Shown: positions 31,715 to 40,566 of the stretch, one piece after another
Numbering within the stretch: position 1 is the first letter of the stretch
Layout: each line of letters starts with the position of its first letter
Source of the DNA: Truepera radiovictrix DSM 17093
Lineage (GTDB): Bacteria > Deinococcota > Deinococci > Deinococcales > Trueperaceae
NCBI RefSeq assembly: GCF_000092425.1
Contig: NC_014221.1
Location: forward strand, 152,001-216,000
Direction of reading: 5' to 3'
Length of the DNA stretch: 64,000 bases
Program-made: the position numbers and the translations under genes
The notes under the pieces: model-generated
The model's input: only the letters and a program-made list of their open reading frames with translations
The model's database searches: none
What the model was told of the DNA's origin: nothing

Positions 31715-32625
31715 GCACGTTGCTCGACGTGTCACACGTCTCTAAACGGTTTTCGATGGGGGGCATCTTATCGCGCAAATACACCGACGCCGTGGTCGAC
31801 GTGAGCTTTTCGCTACAGGCCGATCACCCCGAGATCTTTACGATCATCGGGGAGTCGGGGTCGGGCAAGACCACGCTGGCCCGCATGATCTTAGGCCTCG
31901 AGACACCTTCGCATGGGACGATCACGTTCGCGGGTAAGAGCACCTCCGAGTGGAAGCGCCGAGCGGCGCGCAGCGACTTTATGCGCCGTGTGCAACCGGT
32001 TTTCCAGAACCCATTTGAAGCGTTTAATCCCCTTAAGCAGGTGGACCGCTACCTCGAGGCGACCGCTCGCCGCCTTCTGGGGGCGACCGAGCGCAAGGCG
32101 GTCGACGCGGCTATGGACGAGGCGTTGCAGAAGGTCGGCTTGAGCCTCAAGGAGATCAAGGGTCGCTTTGCGCACGAGCTGTCGGGGGGGCAGCTGCAGC
32201 GGGTGGCCATCGCTCGGGCGCTAATTCCAAACCCGTCGCTACTCATCGCCGACGAACCCGTTTCGATGGTGGACGCGTCGCTACGGATGTCGATCGTCAA
32301 CCTTTTAAAGCGGTTACGTGATGACCTCAACGTGTCCGTGATCTATATCACCCACGACTTGGCCACGGCTTACTACATTTCGGACCGGATCATCATCATG
32401 CAAAAGGGGTACGTCGTCGAGATGGGCCCCGCTCGCGCGATCCTCGAGTCGCCGGAGCACGCGTATTCACAACTGCTCAAGTCTTCGGTCTTGTCGATCG
32501 ACACGGCGGGGATGGGCGTGCTCGAGCCAGCTGACCGGAGGATGACAGAAGCTGCCTGGAGCACGATGGGTCGAGGTCGCCTCGAACCTCGTCCCGATGG
32601 CCGTATGGTCAGAGTTGCGGCCTGA
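31711..32625 (+). CDS. ABC transporter ATP-binding protein (DppF/OppF type)
   Basis: 304 residues from GTG 31711, whose GTGA overlaps the previous stop; the open frame upstream (from 31570) is not used. Walker A GESGSGKTT (47-55), signature LSGGQLQRVAIARAL, Walker B LLIADEPVSMVD and ITHDLA. The C-terminus lacks the Cys-rich extension seen in its partner. Last gene of the transporter; 34 nt before the GH51 gene. Confidence 0.92.
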   Translation: MSTLLDVSHVSKRFSMGGILSRKYTDAVVDVSFSLQADHPEIFTIIGESGSGKTTLARMILGLETPSHGTITFAGKSTSEWKRRAARSDFMRRVQPVFQNPFEAFNPLKQVDRYLEATARRLLGATERKAVDAAMDEALQKVGLSLKEIKGRFAHELSGGQLQRVAIARALIPNPSLLIADEPVSMVDASLRMSIVNLLKRLRDDLNVSVIYITHDLATAYYISDRIIIMQKGYVVEMGPARAILESPEHAYSQLLKSSVLSIDTAGMGVLEPADRRMTEAAWSTMGRGRLEPRPDGRMVRVAA

Positions 32626-32659
32626 CGGCCTCTATCTTCCACACCCTCAAGGAGGCTTC

Positions 32660-34132
32660 GTGAGTAACACCATCGCCATCGACCCTTTACGCACCCTCGG
32701 TAGGCTCGAGCGCAACGTCTTCGGCGGCTTTGCCGAGCACCTAGGCCGCTGCATCTACGGCGGCCTCTACGACCCAAACTCGCCCCACGCGGACGCGTCG
32801 GGCCTTAGGACGGACGTGCTGGACGCCCTAAAGCGCCTCAACATGCCGGTCATGCGCTACCCCGGCGGCAACTTCGTCTCGGGCTACCGCTGGCGCGACG
32901 GTGTCGGTCCCAAGGCGGAGCGGCCCGCGCGCACCGAGCTGGCCTGGCACGACGTGGAGCCCAACACCTTCGGTACGAACGAGTTCGTGGACTTCTGCCG
33001 CCGCCTCGGCACCGAGCCCTACCTGGTGGTCAACGCCGGCGACGGCGACATGCGCGAGGCGCGCGACTGGCTCGAGTACTGTAACGGTACCCAGGACACC
33101 GCCCTGGTCAAGCTGCGCCGCGCCCACGGCTATGAGGCGCCGCACGGCGTCCGCTACTGGGGGATCGGCAACGAGGTCGACGGCCCCTGGCAGATCGGCT
33201 ACAAGACCCCCGAGGAGTACGCCCGCACCTACACGGAGTTCGCCAAGGTCATGAAGTGGACCGATCCGAGCGTCAAGCTCGTCGCCTCGGGGATCTCCGC
33301 GTGGGACGCGAGCGCCGTTGAGCGCGTGAAGCTGCTGATGGAGCACGCGGCGGCGCACATCGACTACCTCGCTATCCACTGGTACGTCGGCAACGACGCC
33401 CAGAGGGGCTACCGCGACGACGACTTCGCGAGCTACATGGCCCTGTCCGAACGCATCGAGGACATGCTCGTCGCGACCGAAGGGGTGTTGAGGGCCATGA
33501 GCCGCGCGCTGCGGCTCGGGCGGGAGGTGGCCATCGCGGTCGACGAGTGGAACGTCTGGTACCGCACGGGCAACGAGGAGAAGCTCGAAGAGGTCTACAA
33601 CCTCGAGGACGCCCTCATGACGGGGATTCAGCTCAACGCCCTGATCCGCCACGCTAGAAGCGTCAAGATGGCCAACCTCGCGCAGGTCGTCAACGTCATC
33701 GCCCCCATCCTGACGCGCCCGGACGGGCTCGTGTTGCAGAGCATCTTCTACCCCTTTGAGCTCTATAGCCGCTTCGCTAGAGGCGTGGCGCTCGACGTCT
33801 ATTGGGCGGGGGACACCTTTTCGACGCCGGAGCACACGGGCTTGCGGGTGCTCGACGTGGCGGCCACGCTCGACGAGAGCGCCAAAGAGCTCGCCGTGTT
33901 CGTGGTCAACCGCAGCTTAGAGGCGCGCGAGGCGACGCTGTCGCTCGGCACGCGCGCTTCGGGCGCCAAGGCCTTCGTCGTCAACGGCCCCGACATCAAG
34001 GCCACCAACACCTTTGAGGCGCCTGACCGCGTCGGCGTCAGGGAGACGGGGCTCGAGGTGGACGGAGACACCCTCACCTACACTTTCGAGCCGCACTCGG
34101 TCACGGTGCTTTCCGTCGCGCTCGAGCCCTAG
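32660..34132 (+). CDS. abfA: GH51 alpha-L-arabinofuranosidase, intracellular
   Basis: 490 residues, no signal peptide. Acid/base E172 in GIGNEVDG and nucleophile E296 in AVDEWNVWY, the GH51 pair. MRYPGGNFVSGYRWRDGVG is a substrate-site motif, and a C-terminal beta-sandwich ends with SVTVLSV. It releases arabinose from imported arabino-oligosaccharides. GTG 32660 has AAGGAGG in front; the open frame begins 21 codons earlier without a good site. It follows the transporter genes directly, but its GC content returns to that of the host. Confidence 0.93.
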   Translation: MSNTIAIDPLRTLGRLERNVFGGFAEHLGRCIYGGLYDPNSPHADASGLRTDVLDALKRLNMPVMRYPGGNFVSGYRWRDGVGPKAERPARTELAWHDVEPNTFGTNEFVDFCRRLGTEPYLVVNAGDGDMREARDWLEYCNGTQDTALVKLRRAHGYEAPHGVRYWGIGNEVDGPWQIGYKTPEEYARTYTEFAKVMKWTDPSVKLVASGISAWDASAVERVKLLMEHAAAHIDYLAIHWYVGNDAQRGYRDDDFASYMALSERIEDMLVATEGVLRAMSRALRLGREVAIAVDEWNVWYRTGNEEKLEEVYNLEDALMTGIQLNALIRHARSVKMANLAQVVNVIAPILTRPDGLVLQSIFYPFELYSRFARGVALDVYWAGDTFSTPEHTGLRVLDVAATLDESAKELAVFVVNRSLEAREATLSLGTRASGAKAFVVNGPDIKATNTFEAPDRVGVRETGLEVDGDTLTYTFEPHSVTVLSVALEP

Positions 34133-34240
34133 GGGGTGTGCGGGTCGGCGCAGGAGCTTGACCCCTGTGACGCGGTAAACGTTGTAGGCTGATCCGCAAA
34201 CATCCCTGGCGAACCCTCTCACTTGCTAAAGGAGACGCTC

Positions 34241-35911
34241 ATCGAAACCTACACCCTCGGCCTCGACTACGGCACCGAATCCGGGCGCGCGCTGTTGGTG
34301 CGCGTCTCAGACGGCGCGGAGGTCGCCACCGCCGTCTACCCTTACAAGGACGGCGTCCTCGACCGCGCCCTACCGGACGGCACGCCGCTGCCGCCCGACT
34401 GGGCGTTGCAGAACCCGGACGACTACCTAGACGTTCTCAAAAACGCGGTGCCCGCCGTCCTTAAGGAGAGCGGCGTTGCCCCCGACGCGGTGGTGGGCGT
34501 CGGCATCGACTTTACGAGCTGCACGATGCTGCCGACGTTGCGCGATGGCACGCCGCTCTGCCGGCTGGGTGACCTCAGGGGTAACCCCCACGCCTGGGTC
34601 AAACTCTGGAAGCACCACGCCGCGCAGCCCCAAGCCGACCGGATCAACGAGGTCGCGCGCGCGCGCGGCGAGCCGTGGCTCGGCCGTTACGGTGGCAAGA
34701 TCAGCAGCGAGTGGTTTTTCAGCAAGGCGCTGCAGATCTTGGAGGAGGCCCCCGAGGTCTACGCGCGCGCCGAGCGGCTCATCGAGGCGGCGGACTGGCT
34801 CGTGTGGCAGCTGACGGGCGTGGAGACCAGGAGCGCCTGCACCGCCGGTTACAAGGCGATGGTGCAAGACGGGAGCTTCCCGAGCCCCGAGTACTTCGCG
34901 GCCTTGCACCCGGACTTTCGAGACGTCGTCGACGAGAAGATGTCGCGCGAGCTGCTGCCCCTTGGGGCCAAGGCGGGGGGCTTAAGCGAGGCGGCGGCCG
35001 CTTGGACGGGCCTCAAACCGGGTACGCCCGTGGCGGTCGCCAACGTCGACGCGCACGTCACGGTGCCCGCGACGGGGCACGTCGCGCCCGGCACCTTGGT
35101 GATGATCATGGGCACCTCGACCTGTCACGTGCTGGTCGGCGAGAGCCTCCACGAGGTCGAGGGGATGTGCGGCGTGGTCGAAGGCGGCGTGGTGCCCGGG
35201 GCCTACGGCTACGAAGCGGGGCAGTCGGGGGTCGGCGACCTGTTCGCCTGGCTCGTCAAGCGCCTCGCCCCCCCCGAGGTGCACGACGCGGCGCGCGCCG
35301 AGGGCGTGAGCGTCCACGAGGTGCTGACGCGGGAGGCGGCGCGTCAGCGGCCGGGCGAGAGTGGGCTGTTGGCGCTCGACTGGCTTAACGGTAACCGCAG
35401 CGTGCTGGTCGACGCGGAGCTCTCGGGGCTCATCGTCGGGCTGACGCTGGCGACGACCCCCGCCGAGCTCTACCGGGCGCTCCTAGAAGCCACCGCCTAC
35501 GGCACCCGGATGATCGTCGAGGCGTTTAGGGGGGCGCAGGTCCCCGTGACGCGGCTCGTGGCGGCGGGTGGGCTGCCCAGCAAAAACCCCTTGCTGATGC
35601 AGATCTACGCCGACGTGCTCAACCAGGAGGTCTACCTCATCCGCAGCGAGCAGGGGCCGGCGCTGGGGGCGGCGATGCACGCGGCGGTGGCAGCGGGGGT
35701 GTACCCCGACATCGCGGCGGCGGCGGCGAAGATGGGGGGGCTTAGCGAGACGGTCTACCGGCCCGTGCCGGAGAACGCGGCGGTGTACGAACGGCTCTAC
35801 GCCGACTACCGGGTGCTGCACGACCTCTTCGGCCGGAGCGGTGCGGACGAACCCGGCGGCGTGATGAAGCGCCTGCGCTCGCTGCGGCGTGAGGCGAGGC
35901 GGGCCGGATGA
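34241..35911 (+). CDS. araB: Ribulokinase
   Basis: FGGY-family sugar kinase that phosphorylates L-ribulose. GLDYGTESGRALLV at the N-terminus is the ATP phosphate-1 motif with the ribulokinase-type TESGRA; GIDFTSCTMLP, GTSTCHVLV and YGYEAGQSGVGD follow. The start is unclear: no ATG or GTG fits. AAAGGAG (34228-34234) stands 6 nt before ATC 34241, which aligns with the normal N-terminus; TTG 34223 is open but lies ahead of the Shine-Dalgarno. The stop overlaps the next gene's ATG. Confidence 0.9.
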   Translation: METYTLGLDYGTESGRALLVRVSDGAEVATAVYPYKDGVLDRALPDGTPLPPDWALQNPDDYLDVLKNAVPAVLKESGVAPDAVVGVGIDFTSCTMLPTLRDGTPLCRLGDLRGNPHAWVKLWKHHAAQPQADRINEVARARGEPWLGRYGGKISSEWFFSKALQILEEAPEVYARAERLIEAADWLVWQLTGVETRSACTAGYKAMVQDGSFPSPEYFAALHPDFRDVVDEKMSRELLPLGAKAGGLSEAAAAWTGLKPGTPVAVANVDAHVTVPATGHVAPGTLVMIMGTSTCHVLVGESLHEVEGMCGVVEGGVVPGAYGYEAGQSGVGDLFAWLVKRLAPPEVHDAARAEGVSVHEVLTREAARQRPGESGLLALDWLNGNRSVLVDAELSGLIVGLTLATTPAELYRALLEATAYGTRMIVEAFRGAQVPVTRLVAAGGLPSKNPLLMQIYADVLNQEVYLIRSEQGPALGAAMHAAVAAGVYPDIAAAAAKMGGLSETVYRPVPENAAVYERLYADYRVLHDLFGRSGADEPGGVMKRLRSLRREARRAG

Positions 35912-36774
35912 CGCTGGCTGAGCTCAAGGTGGTCGTGACCGGCTCGAGCGGCCGCGCCGGCCGCGCGGTGGTCAGGGGCCTCAAAGAGCAGGGGCTCGAG
36001 GTGCTGGGGGTCGACCGGGTCAAACCCCTCGAAGACCCCGGCGTGCCGACGCTTCAGGCCGACCTCACCGACCTGGGCGAGACCCTTGAAGTCCTCAAGG
36101 GTGCGGACGCGGTGGTGCACCTCGCCAACATCCCCGCGCCAGGCATCTTCCCGCCGGGCCGGACGTTTGTGGAAAACACCGTCATGAACTACAACGTCTT
36201 CTCGGCGGCGGTGGACGTGGGGCTGGGGCGGGTGGTGTGGGCCTCGAGCGAGACCACCCTCGGCCTGCCCTTCGACACGCCGCCCCGCTACGCCCCGGTG
36301 GACGAAGCGCACTACCCCGTCCCGGAGTCGTCCTACGCCCTCTCCAAGGTGGCGAGCGAGACCCTGGCCGAGCAGTTCGCCCGCTGGAGCGGCGTGCCCT
36401 TTATCGGCCTGCGCTTTTCAAACATCTTAAGTGAGCGCGAGTACCGCACCTTTCCGGAGACGTGCTGGCGCGACCCGGCCGCGCGCAAGTGGAACCTCTG
36501 GGGGTACGTGGACGAGCGCGACGTGGCGCTCGCGTGCCGCTTGAGCCTCACCGCCCACGTGACGGGCGCGGACGCGTTGATCATCGCCGCTAACGACACG
36601 GTGATGAACCGGCCCTCGCGCGAGCTGATGGCCGAGGTCTTCCCGGGCGTCCCCGTGGCGGACGACCTGCCCGAGTACGGCACCCTGCTCTCAGTCGAGC
36701 GGGCGCGCCGTACCCTCGGCTATGAGCCCGCGCACTCCTGGCGCGAGGTCTTGGAGGGCGAACGGGTAGGCTGA
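35908..36774 (+). CDS. NAD-dependent epimerase/dehydratase-family protein (uronate or sugar dehydrogenase-like)
   Basis: 288-residue extended SDR. The NAD loop is TGSSGRAGRAV (12-22), and the catalytic YALSK has an upstream serine in WASSETTLG. The short length and NIP..G pattern resemble uronate dehydrogenase and related sugar-lactone-forming dehydrogenases more than UDP-sugar epimerases. ATG 35908 overlaps the araB stop (ATGA), and its own stop abuts the GNAT gene, so translation is coupled. Substrate is inferred to be a pentose or acid from context only. Confidence 0.75.
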   Translation: MTLAELKVVVTGSSGRAGRAVVRGLKEQGLEVLGVDRVKPLEDPGVPTLQADLTDLGETLEVLKGADAVVHLANIPAPGIFPPGRTFVENTVMNYNVFSAAVDVGLGRVVWASSETTLGLPFDTPPRYAPVDEAHYPVPESSYALSKVASETLAEQFARWSGVPFIGLRFSNILSEREYRTFPETCWRDPAARKWNLWGYVDERDVALACRLSLTAHVTGADALIIAANDTVMNRPSRELMAEVFPGVPVADDLPEYGTLLSVERARRTLGYEPAHSWREVLEGERVG

Positions 36775-37406
36775 TGGACGCCAAGCCCCAGCCCGCCCCC
36801 GGCTTTTCGCTCCGCTCCTACCATCCCGAAGACCTAGGGGCGGTCTACCGCATCTGCCTCGAGACGGGCGACACCGGTGAGGACGCCACCCACCTCTACC
36901 GCGACCCGGAGCTCCTGGGGCACCTCTACGCGGGGCCCTACGTGACCCTGGAGCCCGAGCTGGCGTTTGTCTTGGAGGACGCAGCGGGGGTGTGCGGCTA
37001 CGTCCTCGGGGCGCGCGACTCGAGCGCCTTTTACGCCCGCCTCGAGGCCGAGTGGTTCCCGCCGCTGCGCGCGCGCTACCCGGAGCCCGAGGGCGACCCC
37101 GACACCTGGACGCGCGACGAGCACCTGATCACGCACCTTTACACGGCGCCGCCTCAAGACGAGGCGCTCTTTGGCCGCTACCCCTCGCACCTCCACATCG
37201 ACCTCCTAAAGCGCGCGCAGGGCCGCGGCAACGGGCGCGCGCTCATGGCGGCCCTGTTTGCGGCGCTGCGCGCGCAGGGTTCGCCGGGCGTGCACCTCGG
37301 CACCTCGCCGCAGAACGTGCGGGCGGAGCGCTTCTACCGCAAGCTGGGTTTTCGTGAGCTGAAGCGGGAGCCTCCCTACACGCTGGTGATGGGTAGAGGG
37401 TTATAG
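36774..37406 (+). CDS. GNAT-family N-acetyltransferase
   Basis: 210 residues. The acetyl-CoA loop is RAQGRGNGRALM and the C-terminal motif is NVRAERFYRKLGF. The sequence between (LYTAPPQDEALFGRYPSHLHI) resembles the acetyltransferase domain of O-GlcNAcase-type proteins. ATG 36774 overlaps the previous stop. Substrate unknown; placement in a sugar operon suggests an amino sugar or a protein, but this is a guess. Confidence 0.8.
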   Translation: MDAKPQPAPGFSLRSYHPEDLGAVYRICLETGDTGEDATHLYRDPELLGHLYAGPYVTLEPELAFVLEDAAGVCGYVLGARDSSAFYARLEAEWFPPLRARYPEPEGDPDTWTRDEHLITHLYTAPPQDEALFGRYPSHLHIDLLKRAQGRGNGRALMAALFAALRAQGSPGVHLGTSPQNVRAERFYRKLGFRELKREPPYTLVMGRGL

Positions 37407-37496
37407 GGGGCCTTGTCGCTGGTCTTCGCGCGCTTTGTTCTGAAACGCGCCTGCTGCCGATGAGCGCTAAAACCACGTCACAGCACCCACTTGTGG

Positions 37497-39029
37497 TCAC
37501 TCGAGCAGCGACCGCCCCGTCATCTCCGCTGGTTTCTCCAGACCCATGAGCTCTAAAATCGTCGGCGCGACGTCGCCCAGCACGCCGCCGGAGCGCAGTT
37601 TGGCGTCGCCCGCGCCCACCAAGATAAAGGGCACTGGGTTGGTCGTGTGGGCGGTGTGCGGGCCGCCATCGTCGGCGATCATCACCTCGGCGTTGCCGTG
37701 GTCGGCGAGGATGATAGCCACCCCGCCCTTTTGCTGCACCGCGCCTATGATCCGGCCGAGCCCCTCGTCGACGGCCTCGCAGGCTTTGATGGCGGCCCCC
37801 AACACACCCGTGTGCCCCACCATATCGGGGTTGGCGTAGTTAATCAGGATAAAGTCGTCGTCGTGCTCTTTGATGCGTTTGACGGTCGCGTCGGTGAGTT
37901 CGGGCGCGCTCATCTCCGGTTTGAGGTCGTAGGTCGCTACCTTGGGGGAGGGGACGAGGTGACGCGTCTCGCCCTCGAAGGGCTTTTCGATCTTGGCGTC
38001 GAAGAAGTAGGTCACGTGCGGGTACTTTTCGGTTTCGGCGGTGTGGTACTGCGTCTTGCCGGCGCGGCTTAAAACCTCGGCGAGCGGGTTTTTGAGCTCG
38101 GGCAGCTCGAGCGCAAAGGGCGCGCGGAGCTCCTTGTCGTACTCCATCAAAGAGGCGTAGGTGAGTCTGTGCAGCACGCGGCAGCGCCTAAACTTGTCCC
38201 AACTGTCGTCGCCCAAGAGCGCGTAGGTGAGCTGGCGGGCGCGGTCGGCGCGGAAGTTAAAAAAGACCACCGAGTCGTTGTCGTGGATCTCGACGGGCGC
38301 GCCGTCACGTAACACGAGCGTCGGTTGGATAAACTCGTCCGTCTCGCCGCGCGCGTAGGCCTGCTCGACCGCTTCGATCGCGTTTTCGGCGCGGTAGTCG
38401 GCCCTGCCGCAGACGATCGCTTCGTAGGCGCGTTGGGTGCGCTCCCAGCGGTTGTCGCGGTCCATGGCGTAGTAGCGGCCGGTGACCGAAGCGATGTGGA
38501 TGTCGTGGCCCAACTCGTCGATCTTGTACTGCAGCTCGCGGACGTAACCTAGACCGCTCTGGGGCGGGGTGTCGCGGCCGTCGGTAAACGCGTGGACGTA
38601 GACGGGGGCGGCGTTGCGGCGTTTGGCGAGCTCGAGGAGCGCGAAGAGGTGCTCGAGGTCGCTATGGACCCCGCCGCGGCTGACGAGCCCCATGAGGTGC
38701 AGCGCGGCGCCCGCGGGCAGGTCGTAGGCGCGGTTGGAGACCTCGTTCTGGAAAAAGGTGCCGTCGTCGATGAGGCTCTGGATATAGGTGAGGCTCTGCA
38801 TCACCACGCGGCCTGCGCCCAGGTTGAGGTGCCCGACCTCGGAGTTGCCGATCTGCCCTTCGGGGAGCCCGACCGCCTTGCCCGAAGCCTGCAGCGTCGT
38901 GTGCGGGTAGTCGCGCCACAGACGGTCGAAGTTCGGGGTGTGGGCGAGGCTCACGGCGTTGCCCGGGCCGTCGGGGGCGAGGCCGAAACCATCTAGAACC
39001 ACGAGCATGATGGGGTTAAACGTCGTCAT
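37497..39029 (-). CDS. gpmI: 2,3-bisphosphoglycerate-independent phosphoglycerate mutase
   Basis: Glycolytic enzyme of the alkaline phosphatase superfamily using two Mn2+ ions. The phosphorylated serine is S63 in GNSEVGHLNLGAG and the first metal ligand is D13 in VLDGFG. Other motifs are FTDGRDTPP, TVTGRYYAMDRD-like segment, FFNFRADRARQ, NPDMVGHTG and ADHGNAE. 510 residues, full length. ATG 39029 with GGGAG upstream; ten extra codons of open frame ignored. Upstream lies a 3x14-bp tandem repeat. Confidence 0.96.
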   Translation of the reverse strand: MTTFNPIMLVVLDGFGLAPDGPGNAVSLAHTPNFDRLWRDYPHTTLQASGKAVGLPEGQIGNSEVGHLNLGAGRVVMQSLTYIQSLIDDGTFFQNEVSNRAYDLPAGAALHLMGLVSRGGVHSDLEHLFALLELAKRRNAAPVYVHAFTDGRDTPPQSGLGYVRELQYKIDELGHDIHIASVTGRYYAMDRDNRWERTQRAYEAIVCGRADYRAENAIEAVEQAYARGETDEFIQPTLVLRDGAPVEIHDNDSVVFFNFRADRARQLTYALLGDDSWDKFRRCRVLHRLTYASLMEYDKELRAPFALELPELKNPLAEVLSRAGKTQYHTAETEKYPHVTYFFDAKIEKPFEGETRHLVPSPKVATYDLKPEMSAPELTDATVKRIKEHDDDFILINYANPDMVGHTGVLGAAIKACEAVDEGLGRIIGAVQQKGGVAIILADHGNAEVMIADDGGPHTAHTTNPVPFILVGAGDAKLRSGGVLGDVAPTILELMGLEKPAEMTGRSLLE

Positions 39030-39066
39030 GTCAGCGTCTCCCTGGGGCTTGGCTGCCAAGCCCGTT

Positions 39067-39108
39067 GTATCACGTCACACGTATCACGTCACACGTATCA
39101 CGTCGCAC
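39067..39108. repeat. Three tandem 14-bp repeats upstream of gpmI
   Basis: GTATCACGTCACAC at 39067-39080 and 39081-39094, then GTATCACGTCGCAC at 39095-39108. They lie 38-79 nt upstream of the gpmI ATG, where a promoter or activator would bind. Confidence 0.9.
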
Positions 39109-39142
39109 GCCGGCCGCACCGCGCCGGTGAGTGCGCCGCGCC

Positions 39143-39640
39143 TCACGCGGGCGGGCGGCGGACGTTGTCGATGCGCGCGACCATCACGACGTCGCCGTCA
39201 TGCAAGTAGAGCTCGGTGAGCGTCACGCCCGAGAGCTGCCGGTTGAGGAGCGCCTGAACGTCGACACGCAGCTCCGGCGCGGCGGCGCCCTTGTGGACGC
39301 TGACGCCGGGGGGGAGGGGGATGGCGGCGGTGAGCAGGTTGAGGAGGCGGTGGATGGGGAGCGCGAGCACGCTCGAGACGAGCGAGAACGACACCACCCC
39401 CGCGGCGAAGCCGAGGTAGTGCAGCTCGAGCCGCACCCGCGGGGCGAGGGCGCGCAGGGGGCGCGGCAACAACGCCTCCGGGTTGAGCGTGACGTGCACG
39501 GTCGACCCGCTACAGCTCACCCGCTCGACGGGGGGCGGCAGCGGCTTGTCGGCGGTAGCGAGCGCGAGCGCTTCGGGGAAGGGGAGGACGAGCTGCGCGA
39601 TGGGAACCTCCAAGGGGCCACAGGGCTCAGGCGTCAGCAT
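39143..39640 (-). CDS. Conserved-looking hypothetical protein
   Basis: 165 residues from ATG 39640. No signal peptide or catalytic motif. The middle is a hydrophobic amphipathic stretch (FAAGVVSFSLVSSVLALPIH) and the end is a strand-rich segment (TELYLHDGDVVMVARIDNV), as in lipid- or membrane-binding beta proteins. It follows the DciA-like gene in the same direction after 65 nt. Family not recognised. Confidence 0.6.
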   Translation of the reverse strand: MLTPEPCGPLEVPIAQLVLPFPEALALATADKPLPPPVERVSCSGSTVHVTLNPEALLPRPLRALAPRVRLELHYLGFAAGVVSFSLVSSVLALPIHRLLNLLTAAIPLPPGVSVHKGAAAPELRVDVQALLNRQLSGVTLTELYLHDGDVVMVARIDNVRRPPA

Positions 39641-39705
39641 AACAGCCCTCACGGGGTCACCGATATCGCTGCTGATCCCTGACGGCTGTCTTCTGTCTCC
39701 TGCCC

Positions 39706-40554
39706 TTACCCCCACCGCCCCAGGGCTCGAGCGACCCGCGCGTCGAGGTAGCCGAAGTCGTCCTCGCCCACGTCCTCCAGACGTTTGCCGAGCTGGTGCG
39801 CGAGGTAGCAGCGGGCGGCGCGCTCGAGGTGCGGCCGAAAGGTGGGGTCGGCGAGCGTCTGGGGCAGGAGCTCCTGCAGTCTGCGCTCCAAGTACCCCTT
39901 GGCGAGCTCGGCGGCGACGGCGCGTTCGTCGTCGCTCAGCAAAGGGGTAGCGCTCCCGGGGGCGACGGCGAGCGTGCGGCTCGCGCGGAGCACCTTGGGG
40001 GCCGCGGCGTAGCGCGCGCAGGTGCTGCAGAGCGTCCCCTTGAGTTGCGGCGGGGAGAGCGCGCCGCAGACCGTACACGGCGCCCACCCCTCCGCTTGGC
40101 GCTGCGCGCGCCACACGAGCATCGCTTTGGCGGCGCGCATGGCGCTCTGGGTGAGTGGGTCGGGGAGCGCGGCGGCGGAGAGGTATCGCGACAGCTCGGC
40201 GAGCGCCTTGGGGTCGGGGTGCGCTTCGGGCGGGGGGGCTTTGGGCGCTTCCGGCGAGGCGCGCCGGCCCGTCCGGAAGCGCACGTCGCGGATGTCGCGC
40301 ACGCCGAACTTGGCCCTGTAGACGTGCAGAAACTTCTGGCGCTGAAAGCTGAGGTGCATGGCCGTTTCGGAGTCGGGCACCTCGACGATGAGGACGCCGT
40401 CTTGGAGGGTTTTGGCCTCGGTGAACTTGGCGACCTCGGGGCCGACGACCTGCGGCCAGAGCAAGACCGCCTCGGCGCGGCGCACGCCGCGCCTCAGCCC
40501 CCCCTTTTTAAAGACCTCGGCCAAGAGGTCGGCGACGCTCCGAGCGTCTTTCAC
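39706..40554 (-). CDS. dciA: DciA-like (DUF721) protein with zinc-ribbon
   Basis: 282 residues. The N-terminal 90 show the DUF721 pattern (LLAEVFKKGGLRRG, LLWPQVVG, LIVEVPDSETAMHLSFQR), which in other bacteria loads the replicative helicase DnaB. The rest is an extension with a four-cysteine zinc-ribbon (CTVC...CSTC) and a helical end, which DciA proteins normally lack. It is directly downstream of recF (12-nt gap), the usual recF-dciA pairing. The role of the zinc part is unknown. Confidence 0.82.
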   Translation of the reverse strand: MKDARSVADLLAEVFKKGGLRRGVRRAEAVLLWPQVVGPEVAKFTEAKTLQDGVLIVEVPDSETAMHLSFQRQKFLHVYRAKFGVRDIRDVRFRTGRRASPEAPKAPPPEAHPDPKALAELSRYLSAAALPDPLTQSAMRAAKAMLVWRAQRQAEGWAPCTVCGALSPPQLKGTLCSTCARYAAAPKVLRASRTLAVAPGSATPLLSDDERAVAAELAKGYLERRLQELLPQTLADPTFRPHLERAARCYLAHQLGKRLEDVGEDDFGYLDARVARALGRWG

Positions 40555-40566
40555 CCCGACCTCCGG

